Positions 47,051-56,727 of a DNA stretch of 64,000 bases are shown here, one piece after another. The stretch spans positions 1-64,000 of the forward strand of contig NZ_AUFC01000019.1 in NCBI RefSeq assembly GCF_000426305.1. Reading direction: 5' to 3'. Origin of the DNA: Anaerovorax odorimutans DSM 5092 (lineage in GTDB: Bacteria > Bacillota > Clostridia > Peptostreptococcales > Anaerovoracaceae). How positions within the stretch are numbered: the first letter of the stretch is position 1; each line of letters starts with the position of its first letter. The notes below the pieces were generated by a model. That model had not been told where the DNA came from and ran no database searches. It saw only the letters and a list, made by a program, of their open reading frames with translations. A program made the translations under genes and the position numbers.

Positions 47051-47749
47051 TTATGGCCTCCTAAAGTAGTATCCAATTCCTCTTTTTGTCATAATATACT
47101 TAGGATCACTAGAATCATCTTCTAATTTTTCTCTAAGTCTTCGTACTGTAACATCTACAGTACGAATATCTCCATAGTATTCATAACCCCAAACTTCTTC
47201 AAGCAATTGTTCTCTTGAAAAAACTTTATTTTCTCTTTCTGCTAAGTACTTTAAAAGTTCAAACTCTCTAAGTGTCAGCTCAAGCGGCAAATCATTTTTT
47301 CTAACTTCATATCTATTTAAATCTATTGCGAGAGTGCCGAAATCTTTAATATTAGAAGGCTCTTTTTTAAGCTTATCAATTAAATCCGTACGCCTTATAT
47401 TAGCTTTTATTCTTGCTACCAATTCTCTCATACCAAATGGCTTCGTTATATAATCATCAGCACCAAGTTCAAGCCCCAGTACTTTATCCACTTCTTCTTC
47501 TTTTGCCGTAAGCATTAAAATTGGTACAGAACTTGTTTGTCTTACTTTTTTACAAACTTGAAATCCATCAAGCATAGGCAGCATAACATCCAATAAAATC
47601 AAATCAGGATTTAAAGTTTCTGCTTTGTTAAGACCATCTTTACCATCATAAGAAGTTTCAACTTCAAATCCTTCTTTTATTAAATTAAATTTTATTATAT
47701 CTGATATAGATTTTTCATCTTCTATTATTAGTACTTTTTTTAAGTCCAT
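47051..47749 (-). CDS. walR: response regulator WalR-like
   Basis: A 232-residue OmpR-type regulator. The receiver domain has the acidic pair EDEK, the phospho-Asp in LILLDVMLP and Lys in TKPFGMRE. The winged helix domain has VFSREQLLEEVWGY and DVTVRRLREKLE, followed by GIGYYFRRP, all typical of WalR/YycF. It likely binds upstream of cell-wall hydrolase genes. GGGGAGG precedes the ATG, with a consensus promoter upstream. Confidence 0.93.
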   Translation of the reverse strand: MDLKKVLIIEDEKSISDIIKFNLIKEGFEVETSYDGKDGLNKAETLNPDLILLDVMLPMLDGFQVCKKVRQTSSVPILMLTAKEEEVDKVLGLELGADDYITKPFGMRELVARIKANIRRTDLIDKLKKEPSNIKDFGTLAIDLNRYEVRKNDLPLELTLREFELLKYLAERENKVFSREQLLEEVWGYEYYGDIRTVDVTVRRLREKLEDDSSDPKYIMTKRGIGYYFRRP

Positions 47750-47788
47750 ATTAACCTCCCCTGTTTGCTGAATAATACCCTACGTGCC

Positions 47789-47817
47789 ATTATATCAAAC
47801 TAAAACCAATTAGTCAA
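47789..47817 (-). promoter_or_regulatory. walRK promoter
   Basis: On the minus strand TTGACT (47812-47817) and TATAAT (47789-47794) have 17-base spacing, 40 bases before the walR start. Confidence 0.82.
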
Positions 47818-47896
47818 AAATTCAGATAAAATCCCTTTTCACGATATATTAATTATTTGCATAATATAGATTAATTTATATATTGGAGTGATTATA

Positions 47897-49009
47897 ATGT
47901 CAGAAAATGAAACGAATTTTACTTCCGTTATTATATATTCAAATAGAACTATATCAGAAATAAAGGACTGTATTGCTAAATATTATGGTCATATTAAATA
48001 TGAATTACCTTTTATTAATGCAGTTGCTGTGGAAATTCCACAGGAAAATCGCAAAAATATTGCCCATAATAAAATGATCAGCAGAATATATGATGATGTA
48101 GCTGTATCAAAAACACCGATTTACAAACTTAAGCAAGACATTTCACAAGGAAATTCTGCTTCAACCTTCTACTCTTCAAGAGGTAAAGGTGTCGGAATAG
48201 CCATAATTGACACAGGAGTAGCCCCTCACTATGATTTAATAAAGCCTATAAACCGAATTATTGCTTTTAAGGATTTTATAGGAAAAAAAGAAATACCTTA
48301 TGATGATGATGGTCATGGAACTCACGTAGCAGGAATTGCATTAGGAAATGGATATTCATCAAGGAAATATATTGGTACTTCACCTTGTGCTAATTTAATT
48401 GCCGTAAAAGCACTAGATGACATGGGAAATGGAACTGCTTCTGATATTTTGGCCGGTTTACAATGGGTAATAAATAACCGAAAACGTTATAATATAAAGG
48501 TAATAAATTTATCCTTAGGCATTACAGTAGATGAAAACTGTGAAGATGATCCTTTAGTAAAAGGTGCTGAAGCCGCTGTAAAACATGGTATAACAGTTAT
48601 TGCGGCAGCAGGTAATAACGGCCCTGAAAAATGCACTATCAATTCACCTGGAATAAGCCCTTATGTAATTACTGTAGGTGCCACAGGATTTCCACCTGCT
48701 GTAGCCAAATTTTCAAGTAAAGGACCTACACATGCGGGATATATTAAACCCGATTTAGTAGCTCCAGGCGTTGATATTACATCATTAAGCAATAAAAATC
48801 CGAAAGGTTATGCGGTTCAATCAGGAACATCCATGGCTACACCAATAGTAAGCGGAGTAGCAGCTTGTCTGTATTCTTCAATGCCTTATTTAAAACCACA
48901 TGAAGTAAAAAAAATATTGATGAAAAAATGTTTACCTTTAAAAAAAGAAAGCCGTAATTCTCAAGGCCATGGGCTTTTAAATTACGAAATATTTTTAAAT
49001 AATTCATAA
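47897..49009 (+). CDS. intracellular subtilisin-like protease (S8)
   Basis: A 370-residue serine protease without a signal peptide. The Asp of the triad is in IAIIDTG, the His in DGHGTHVAG and the Ser in GTSMATPIVSG; the oxyanion Asn is in AAAGNNG. The first 75 residues resemble an I9-type propeptide. It is likely intracellular or secreted by a nonclassical route. GGAGTGATTATA lies ahead of ATG 47897, preferred over the GTG at 47888. It is divergent from walR. Confidence 0.9.
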   Translation: MSENETNFTSVIIYSNRTISEIKDCIAKYYGHIKYELPFINAVAVEIPQENRKNIAHNKMISRIYDDVAVSKTPIYKLKQDISQGNSASTFYSSRGKGVGIAIIDTGVAPHYDLIKPINRIIAFKDFIGKKEIPYDDDGHGTHVAGIALGNGYSSRKYIGTSPCANLIAVKALDDMGNGTASDILAGLQWVINNRKRYNIKVINLSLGITVDENCEDDPLVKGAEAAVKHGITVIAAAGNNGPEKCTINSPGISPYVITVGATGFPPAVAKFSSKGPTHAGYIKPDLVAPGVDITSLSNKNPKGYAVQSGTSMATPIVSGVAACLYSSMPYLKPHEVKKILMKKCLPLKKESRNSQGHGLLNYEIFLNNS

Positions 49010-49024
49010 TTACAATTTTAGATC

Positions 49025-49054
49025 AAAAAAAAGCCGGATTCTTCTGGCTTTTTT
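49025..49054 (+). terminator. terminator after the S8 protease gene
   Basis: AAAAAAAGCCGGA and TCTGGCTTTTTTT form a stem with one G-T pair and a 4-base loop, followed by T residues. It lies 15 bases past the stop. Confidence 0.85.
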
Positions 49055-49122
49055 TATTATTCACACGTCTCATAGTTTTTCATAGTATGTGTAATACAAA
49101 CTTTTTTAAAGGAGACTTTAAT

Positions 49123-49863
49123 ATGAAAATTACTTTTTTCGATTTGGGTAAATCAGATTGTATTCTTATTGAAATAAACGGAAAAATAATTATGATTGAT
49201 ACAAGCTTTACGGAAAACGGAGATTATATTTGTGAATTACTTCAGGACAAAGGTATAAGTTGTATTAACTATTTAATCTTAACTCATATGGATCGTGATC
49301 ACATAGGCGGAGCCTCTGAAATAATAAAAAGAATTCCCGTTGAAATAATAATTCAACCCGACTATAAAGTAAACACTCCACAATATAAAGCTTATCAAGA
49401 AACTTTAAAAGAAATGAAAAAAGAACCTATACTATTGCATCATAATATGACCATCTATATTAAGCCTGCTATTTTTACTCTTTTAGCTCCTAAAAAACAA
49501 CATTATAAAAAATCAAATGATTATTCCATAATTACAAAATTGCAATATTTAGGCTGCTGTTTTTTATTTACAGGCGATGCTGAAAGCGAACGCCTAAAAG
49601 AATTTATTAAAGAGAATAACACCATTTATGACGTAGTAAAAATACCACATCATGGTATACCTAATGAATATCTCAAACCTTTACTTATATCTACAAAACC
49701 AACTTATGCTGTTATTACTTGTGCCTATCTTCAAACACCTATTCACAGTACAATTAAATTATTAGATAAATTTAATGTAATAACTTATCTTACAAGACGC
49801 GGTGAAGTTATTATAAAAGATGATAAACACTTAGGAAGTTTAATTATCACTCAATCTGATTAA
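49123..49863 (+). CDS. ComEC/Rec2-like metallo-beta-lactamase-fold hydrolase
   Basis: A 246-residue MBL-fold enzyme with THMDRDHIGG as its metal-binding motif, FTGDAES as the bridging Asp region and KIPHHGIPNE for the later His. The pattern matches the MBL domain of the DNA-uptake protein ComEC as a free-standing protein, without the membrane part. It may act on nucleic acid, but the role is not established for the free form. AAAGGAGAC precedes ATG 49123, so the longer frame from 49087 is not used. Confidence 0.85.
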   Translation: MKITFFDLGKSDCILIEINGKIIMIDTSFTENGDYICELLQDKGISCINYLILTHMDRDHIGGASEIIKRIPVEIIIQPDYKVNTPQYKAYQETLKEMKKEPILLHHNMTIYIKPAIFTLLAPKKQHYKKSNDYSIITKLQYLGCCFLFTGDAESERLKEFIKENNTIYDVVKIPHHGIPNEYLKPLLISTKPTYAVITCAYLQTPIHSTIKLLDKFNVITYLTRRGEVIIKDDKHLGSLIITQSD

Positions 49864-49869
49864 AGTAGT

Positions 49870-51879
49870 TTATAAATAATTTAATGGATTTTTTTGCTGC
49901 CCGTTAATTTGTACTTCAAAATGCACATGAGGTCCTGTACTGTTTCCTGTACTTCCCACATTTGCAATATGCTGACCTTGATAAACTCTATCACCAACTT
50001 TTACAAAAATCTTACTGCAATGAGCATAAAGAGTAACTTTATTACCCCCATGATCGATTTTTATCATATATCCGTAAGATCCGCTGTAACCTGAAAAAAT
50101 TACTTTACCTCCATCTGAAGCTTTAATAGGTGTACCTGTGGATGCACCAATATCTATTGCAGGATGAAATCCACCCCATCTAGGGCCAAATCTTGATGTA
50201 ATTGTTCCTCTTACTGGATAAATAAAAGTCCCTGTTCCTACAAGTGGAGGTAATTTTTTAGTTCCCCTTAACACTATCTGTGATACAGGTTCTTTTATAA
50301 TACTTGAACTTATCTCTTTTTTATCAACTTCTACGCCATTATTTTTTATTATTCTGGCTACCACTTCTTTTTCACCATTTGAACCTTGCATTTTTACTGT
50401 ATTCTCACCTTCATATTTGGTAGATACATCTTCATATGCTATTTCATAAGGTATAGCTTCATTATAGGTAACCACTTCTTGTGTTTGTACTGTTAATAAA
50501 GGTTTATTCTGCGTTAATGTAATCTCCTGGCCAATAAATATTTTTTCTGGATCTATATCAGGATTTGATGCTAATAAATCTTTTTGCTTTAATCCATAAA
50601 TTTTAGCAATTCCAGATATAGTCTGACCTTGTTCTACCACATGTATTTTCTTTTCCTTTTGTCCTGTTAAAAGATAATTTAAGACTTCTTTTTTATTTTG
50701 TAGTTCTCCTAAATTTGTATTTACTTTTTTTATTGTAACATTTTCTTTAAATCCAATATTTTCATATTCAATATTTTCATCTTGTGATACATACATATTT
50801 TCTATTGTATTTAAAACATCTTCGATTAGCTTTTTGCTTTGTAATATTACAATCTTCTTATCATTAATACAAATAGAATACCCTTTAACTTTCATGTCCT
50901 TCATATATGTCAATCTGTTAAGAACGTCTTCTTTATCATCTATTTCCTTTCCCAATAAAAAAACTTTATTAAAAGTAATATCCTCATTTTTATCTATTTT
51001 TATTTCTGCATTATGTTCAAAATTTAGTTTATTCCCAATGGCATCAATAGTTTTGTAAACATCTTCTTGATTTTTAACAACTCCAAGAATTTTACCATTA
51101 TACATGTATTCATAAGCAGTCAGGCTCCCAATTAATGAAGTAATTGATATAACGCATACAATTCCTGTTACAGTATACATTATTACTTTTCTTTTATGAT
51201 TTTCGGCATAATATATACCTCTTTCAATCTGCCATAAAATGAAATCGTACTTTAATGATAAAAAATCTTCCAGCTTATTAATATTAATATCTGCTTTTTC
51301 TATAAAGTTAGCTAGTTTACTTGATATGAATTTCTCTTTTTTACTTAATTTATAGTAAATTTTAGTTATATTCTTTAAAGTAATTTTACATCTTTTAGTC
51401 TTTGATATTTTCGTCACAAATTTGGCTGAGCTTATGGAAGCTTTATTATAAGAATTTAAAATAATATTTTTAGCTTTTTCAAATACATTAAAAATTCTAT
51501 CTATCCGTTGGTCCAAAATTACACTAGGCTCTTTAACAGAATTATTTTTTCTTTTTTTTCTTCTTTCCTTTATCTTAATTTCTATATTTTCATTTTTATT
51601 TAATCTGCTTTCAATTTTCATTACTTCGTCAGAATACTTTATATCAGAAATACGTTTTATCTTTTCTTCAATATCTTTTTCAATCTCTGCTTTAAGACGT
51701 TCTTTAGTTATACCTTCCCATTCAGGATGCTCTTTGAAAACTTTATTTTTTATATCAAAATTAGGGACATGAGTCTGGCTCATATCCCTTGTCTCTTTTT
51801 CTTTTGTAATATCAGTTTTATTTTTTTTATTAAATATATTTATCAATCTATCTAAAATTTTTTTATAATTACCCTGCAT
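49870..51879 (-). CDS. LysM-G5-M23 cell-wall peptidase with large cytoplasmic N-terminus
   Basis: A 669-residue protein. About 230 basic, Lys-rich residues come first, then one transmembrane helix (about 233-257), an outer stalk, LysM (about 420-465, QGQTISGIAKIYG), a G5-like domain (about 475-555) and a C-terminal M23 domain. The peptidase ligands are in FHPAIDIG and HVHFEV. It should cut peptidoglycan peptides. The usual members of this group lack the long cytoplasmic part. GGAGGTAAC precedes the ATG. It is convergent with the MBL gene (6-base gap). Confidence 0.9.
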   Translation of the reverse strand: MQGNYKKILDRLINIFNKKNKTDITKEKETRDMSQTHVPNFDIKNKVFKEHPEWEGITKERLKAEIEKDIEEKIKRISDIKYSDEVMKIESRLNKNENIEIKIKERRKKRKNNSVKEPSVILDQRIDRIFNVFEKAKNIILNSYNKASISSAKFVTKISKTKRCKITLKNITKIYYKLSKKEKFISSKLANFIEKADININKLEDFLSLKYDFILWQIERGIYYAENHKRKVIMYTVTGIVCVISITSLIGSLTAYEYMYNGKILGVVKNQEDVYKTIDAIGNKLNFEHNAEIKIDKNEDITFNKVFLLGKEIDDKEDVLNRLTYMKDMKVKGYSICINDKKIVILQSKKLIEDVLNTIENMYVSQDENIEYENIGFKENVTIKKVNTNLGELQNKKEVLNYLLTGQKEKKIHVVEQGQTISGIAKIYGLKQKDLLASNPDIDPEKIFIGQEITLTQNKPLLTVQTQEVVTYNEAIPYEIAYEDVSTKYEGENTVKMQGSNGEKEVVARIIKNNGVEVDKKEISSSIIKEPVSQIVLRGTKKLPPLVGTGTFIYPVRGTITSRFGPRWGGFHPAIDIGASTGTPIKASDGGKVIFSGYSGSYGYMIKIDHGGNKVTLYAHCSKIFVKVGDRVYQGQHIANVGSTGNSTGPHVHFEVQINGQQKNPLNYL

Positions 51880-51971
51880 ATGTTACCTCCATACCATCTT
51901 TAATGAGGTATCTTCCATATGTGTTTGTTATGACTAACCATTAATTATTATACTAAATTTTTATAATTTTA

Positions 51972-53252
51972 TCAAAACATTTTTTGAATTTCATCCAGTC
52001 TCTTAGAAAAACAACTACATCTTTCTCCTGTATCTTTTATTCCTGTGTCTTTACACATATCACAATCATATTCTATATCCATATAATCTATTTTAAAATT
52101 ATTTTCTGTTAATAAATACGCTTTCTCATTATTTAAATTCTCAGCCTTTTGTTTTAAAGATTTAATTTTTGATTTTGTATCAAAAGCACCTGAAAGCATA
52201 ACTTTTGAAATTTGAATTCCAATCTCTCTGCTTTCTTCTTCAATTTCTTTAATTTCTGGAATTAAGAAATATACTTCTTCACGCCTAGCATTTGCCCTTG
52301 CCTTATTTCTTTCTCTTGTTTCCTCATATGATTTCATAACCAAACTAATATTATTTGGTTTTGACTCAACTCTGCTATTTTCATTCTGTACTATAGGCTT
52401 AGTATTACCACTATGCCATGCTTTTAATATACTATTAATATAATTCAAATTAGGATTAGATATTCCTGTTGTTTTATTACATGCTTCTAAAATTTTTTCT
52501 ATTCCAAAATTCATTTCATCCAACCAACTATCAATTATGGCTTTTTCTCCTTCAGTTGGATTACGCATAAAACCTAAAGCTTTAAGGACTCTTTTGTATA
52601 AATAATGTCTATTATCCGTTTCCTCTAAATATGCCTCCACCTGCTCAACATTTTTAAGTCCTTCATCAGCCCATTTTTTAACTATGGCTGCTATATATTT
52701 ATGATTACTGTGTTTTCTTTTTTTTACACAATATGCATAAGCATAAATAATAATCTCAGGAGATACGTTATAATCATTAATCCACGCTAAAATTTCTGTC
52801 AATTCTTTTCCTTCAAACATTCTGCCAGTGATTCTTTCTATCTCCTTATACATACTTTTTATTTCATCATTTCCGAGGAAATCTTTTATATCTTCAGGTA
52901 AATTTTCATCAGACTTTTTATCTTTTAGCCCTTTTATGTAGATTCTGTCTTTTAAACTTAAAAATTCAATTTTATAATGTAACTTATCCGTTGGTTTTTC
53001 ATAATGCTTTTTTATTACGCCCATATTCTCCCAGTATGACCATGCTTTTAAAACATCCTCGATTGCCATATTTAATTGCTTTGCTATAGCTTCATTATTC
53101 ATATGCATATCATGACCTGCATACATTAATGCAAATAAATATACTTTGACATAATCTCCTGGTGCACCCGCCATATATTCATTAATAAATATATTTTCCA
53201 CATGTGTATCACGTAAATAATAATCATTTATTTGTTCTCTTATAAAATTCAT
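51972..53252 (-). CDS. DnaD-domain replication protein
   Basis: A 426-residue protein related to DnaD/DnaB of Bacillus, which load the replicative helicase. An N-terminal winged helix (about 1-100) is followed by a DnaD-type helical region (KSMYKEIERITGRMFEGKEL, about 130-150). A second region with NYINSILKAWHSGN and a C-terminal CxxC...CxC part (CDMCKDTGIKDTGERCSC) follow. The C-terminal zinc-like cysteines are shared with DnaC/DnaI-type proteins and may bind metal. No dnaC-like helicase loader gene follows here. AAGGAAAATAA precedes the ATG. Confidence 0.85.
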   Translation of the reverse strand: MNFIREQINDYYLRDTHVENIFINEYMAGAPGDYVKVYLFALMYAGHDMHMNNEAIAKQLNMAIEDVLKAWSYWENMGVIKKHYEKPTDKLHYKIEFLSLKDRIYIKGLKDKKSDENLPEDIKDFLGNDEIKSMYKEIERITGRMFEGKELTEILAWINDYNVSPEIIIYAYAYCVKKRKHSNHKYIAAIVKKWADEGLKNVEQVEAYLEETDNRHYLYKRVLKALGFMRNPTEGEKAIIDSWLDEMNFGIEKILEACNKTTGISNPNLNYINSILKAWHSGNTKPIVQNENSRVESKPNNISLVMKSYEETRERNKARANARREEVYFLIPEIKEIEEESREIGIQISKVMLSGAFDTKSKIKSLKQKAENLNNEKAYLLTENNFKIDYMDIEYDCDMCKDTGIKDTGERCSCFSKRLDEIQKMF

Positions 53253-53297
53253 TTTTATTTTCCTTATCTTTAAAGCTTTATTATTTTTCTTGTTTTT

Positions 53298-53328
53298 AGA
53301 ATTTTTTCTAATAATAAGAAAAAATTCT
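53298..53328 (-). terminator. AT-rich hairpin between purA and the DnaD gene
   Basis: AGAATTTTTTC and GAAAAAATTCT form a perfect 11-bp stem with a 9-base loop. It lies past the purA hairpin and before the DnaD gene and could be a second terminator. Confidence 0.5.
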
Positions 53329-53345
53329 ATTATAAAGAGAAAACT

Positions 53346-54646
<1,301 letters not shown>

Positions 54647-54676
54647 TCACTCCTTTTCATTTGTAAAATTTATTAT

Positions 54677-54880
54677 CTATTTTTTATTTTCTAAATAATT
54701 ATCTAAATCTTTAACTAGGTTTTCTAAATTTACACTATGTGCATCTGCAGCCTCTTTTAAACTCTCATTATAAGAGCCTGGACAGCCTAAACAGTTTAAA
54801 CCATGACGAATAAATATTTCTGTAATATCAGGATTCATATCAAGAACTTCGCTTACAAGCATGTTTTCATTAATTAACAT
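54677..54880 (-). CDS. DUF1858 small protein
   Basis: A 67-residue protein of the DUF1858 family, also called ScdA/YtfE N-terminal type. It has INENMLVSEVLDMNPDITEI and the CLGCPG motif at about residues 31-36. The family is linked to iron-sulfur or redox chemistry but has no fixed role when it stands alone. AGGAGG precedes ATG 54880, while the frame opens upstream at 54940 inside dnaB. It sits between dnaB and purA. Confidence 0.8.
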   Translation of the reverse strand: MLINENMLVSEVLDMNPDITEIFIRHGLNCLGCPGSYNESLKEAADAHSVNLENLVKDLDNYLENKK

Positions 54881-54893
54881 TACTTTCCCTCCT

Positions 54894-56222
54894 CTAAGAA
54901 TTAATCCTACTTTTATCTGCGAAACGAGTATACTTTCCAAGCCAAGTGAGCTCTACAATACCTGTTTCACCTCCTCTTTGCTTAGCAATAATTACTTCAC
55001 AAATATTTGGTTTATCAGTAGTCTCTGGATTATAATATTCATCTCTGTATAAAAACATTACAATATCCGCATCTTGCTCAATAGAACCTGATTCTCTTAA
55101 ATCTGAAAGAATAGGTCTATGATCTGCTCTCTGTTCAGGTGCACGAGACAACTGTGAAAGCACTATAACGGGACAATCCATTTCTCTTGCAAGCTGTTTT
55201 AAAAGCCTTGAAATAGTACTTACCTCCTGTTGTCTACTTTCTGTTCGTCCTTCTAACGCCATAAGCTGTAGATAATCAATTATAATTAAGTCTAAACCTA
55301 CTTCTGCTTTTAATCTTCTGCATTTATTTTTCATTTCCATTACTGAAATTCCAGGTGTATCATCTATATTTATATTTGCTTTTGATAATGTATCTAAAGC
55401 TATATTAATTTGATCCCAGTCTTTCCTCTCAATATTACCTACTCTAAGTTTCTGCATCTCAATTTTGGATTCCATACTAAGTAATCTCTGCCCTAATTGT
55501 TCTGCGGCCATTTCCAAACTAAAAATAAGAACTTTCGCACCACTTTTAATTGCTGCATGCTGCGCAATATTCAATGCAAAAGCAGTCTTTCCCATACTTG
55601 GCCTTGCTGCCAACATAATTAAATCGGATTTTTGAAGACCTGCTGTCTTTGAATCTAAATCTATAAACCCTGTAGTCAACCCTGTTAAACTTCCTTCTAT
55701 TTTAGAAAGTTCATCTATTTTACTAATATTTTTCCAAAGAACGTCTTTTATATTCTGATAATCTTTTGTTTGTCTTGTTTGAGCAATTTCAAAAATTCCC
55801 CGCTCTGCATAATCCAAAACTTCTTCAGGCTCCATTTTTTCTTGATAGCCTTTTTCTATTATATCAGATGCAGTGCCAATAAGTCTTCGTAAAACAGCTT
55901 TTTCTCCTACAATTTTAGCATAATACGAAGCATTTGATGTTGAAGGAACCATAGATGAAAGTAATGCAATATATGCTCTTCCTCCTACCATTTCCAATGA
56001 TTTCCTTTTTTTTAGTTCTTCAGAAAGTGTAAGCGTATCAACAGGTTCATTTCTTCGATAAATCTCTAAAATAGCAGCAAATATCTCTTTATGCATTTCA
56101 TTATAAAAATCTTCGGGTTTTAATATTTCCATAACATCAAAAAGAGCTTCTTTATCAAGTATTACAGAACCTATAACAGATTTCTCTGCATCATCGTTAT
56201 GTGGTGGAACTCTTTCATTCAT
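54894..56222 (-). CDS. dnaB: replicative DNA helicase
   Basis: A 442-residue hexameric helicase (DnaC of Bacillus). It has an N-terminal helical domain to about residue 150 and a RecA-like ATPase with Walker A ARPSMGKTAFALN. Walker B is LIIIDYLQLM, followed by the QLSRAPEQR and RESGSIEQDADIV segments. It unwinds the fork with DnaG. GGGGTAAGAG precedes the ATG, 17 bases after rplI, which is the standard Firmicute order. Confidence 0.97.
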   Translation of the reverse strand: MNERVPPHNDDAEKSVIGSVILDKEALFDVMEILKPEDFYNEMHKEIFAAILEIYRRNEPVDTLTLSEELKKRKSLEMVGGRAYIALLSSMVPSTSNASYYAKIVGEKAVLRRLIGTASDIIEKGYQEKMEPEEVLDYAERGIFEIAQTRQTKDYQNIKDVLWKNISKIDELSKIEGSLTGLTTGFIDLDSKTAGLQKSDLIMLAARPSMGKTAFALNIAQHAAIKSGAKVLIFSLEMAAEQLGQRLLSMESKIEMQKLRVGNIERKDWDQINIALDTLSKANINIDDTPGISVMEMKNKCRRLKAEVGLDLIIIDYLQLMALEGRTESRQQEVSTISRLLKQLAREMDCPVIVLSQLSRAPEQRADHRPILSDLRESGSIEQDADIVMFLYRDEYYNPETTDKPNICEVIIAKQRGGETGIVELTWLGKYTRFADKSRINS

Positions 56223-56239
56223 TGCTCTTACCCCGTAAT

Positions 56240-56683
56240 TTAAACTTCAATTACAACCTTAAGTTTAGCTGATACTTCAGGATATACTTTAACATCTATT
56301 TGAAATTCACCAATCTGCTTAATAGGACTATCTAGAACAAATTTTCTTTTATCTATACTGATTTTATGCTGAGACTCTAATGCAGCCGCAATATCTTTTG
56401 TGGTAATAGATCCAAATAATCTTCCCCCATCTCCTGATTTTGTTTTAATAACAACTTTTAAAGTTCCAATTTTTTCTGAAAGTTTTTTTGCTTCTGCTAA
56501 TTCAGCTTGTCTCTTTTCTTCGTTTAAAGCTTTTACTTTTTCTAAGCTTTTAATATTTCCTTCCGTAGCTTCTGTAGCAAGACCTTTTGGAAGTAATAAA
56601 TTTCTTGCATATCCATCACTTACTTTTACAACATCTCCTGCTTTTCCAACACCTTTTACAGCTTTTTGTAATATAACGATCAT
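56240..56683 (-). CDS. rplI: 50S ribosomal protein L9
   Basis: A 147-residue L9 that binds 23S rRNA. The N-terminal domain (MIVILQKAVKGVGKAGDVVK) and long connecting helix are clear. It lies between gdpP and dnaB. TAGGAGGTAAC precedes the ATG. Confidence 0.97.
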   Translation of the reverse strand: MIVILQKAVKGVGKAGDVVKVSDGYARNLLLPKGLATEATEGNIKSLEKVKALNEEKRQAELAEAKKLSEKIGTLKVVIKTKSGDGGRLFGSITTKDIAAALESQHKISIDKRKFVLDSPIKQIGEFQIDVKVYPEVSAKLKVVIEV

Positions 56684-56727
56684 ATTGTTACCTCCTATGT
56701 CTTAATTTCCTAAGCTTAATTTTTTCT

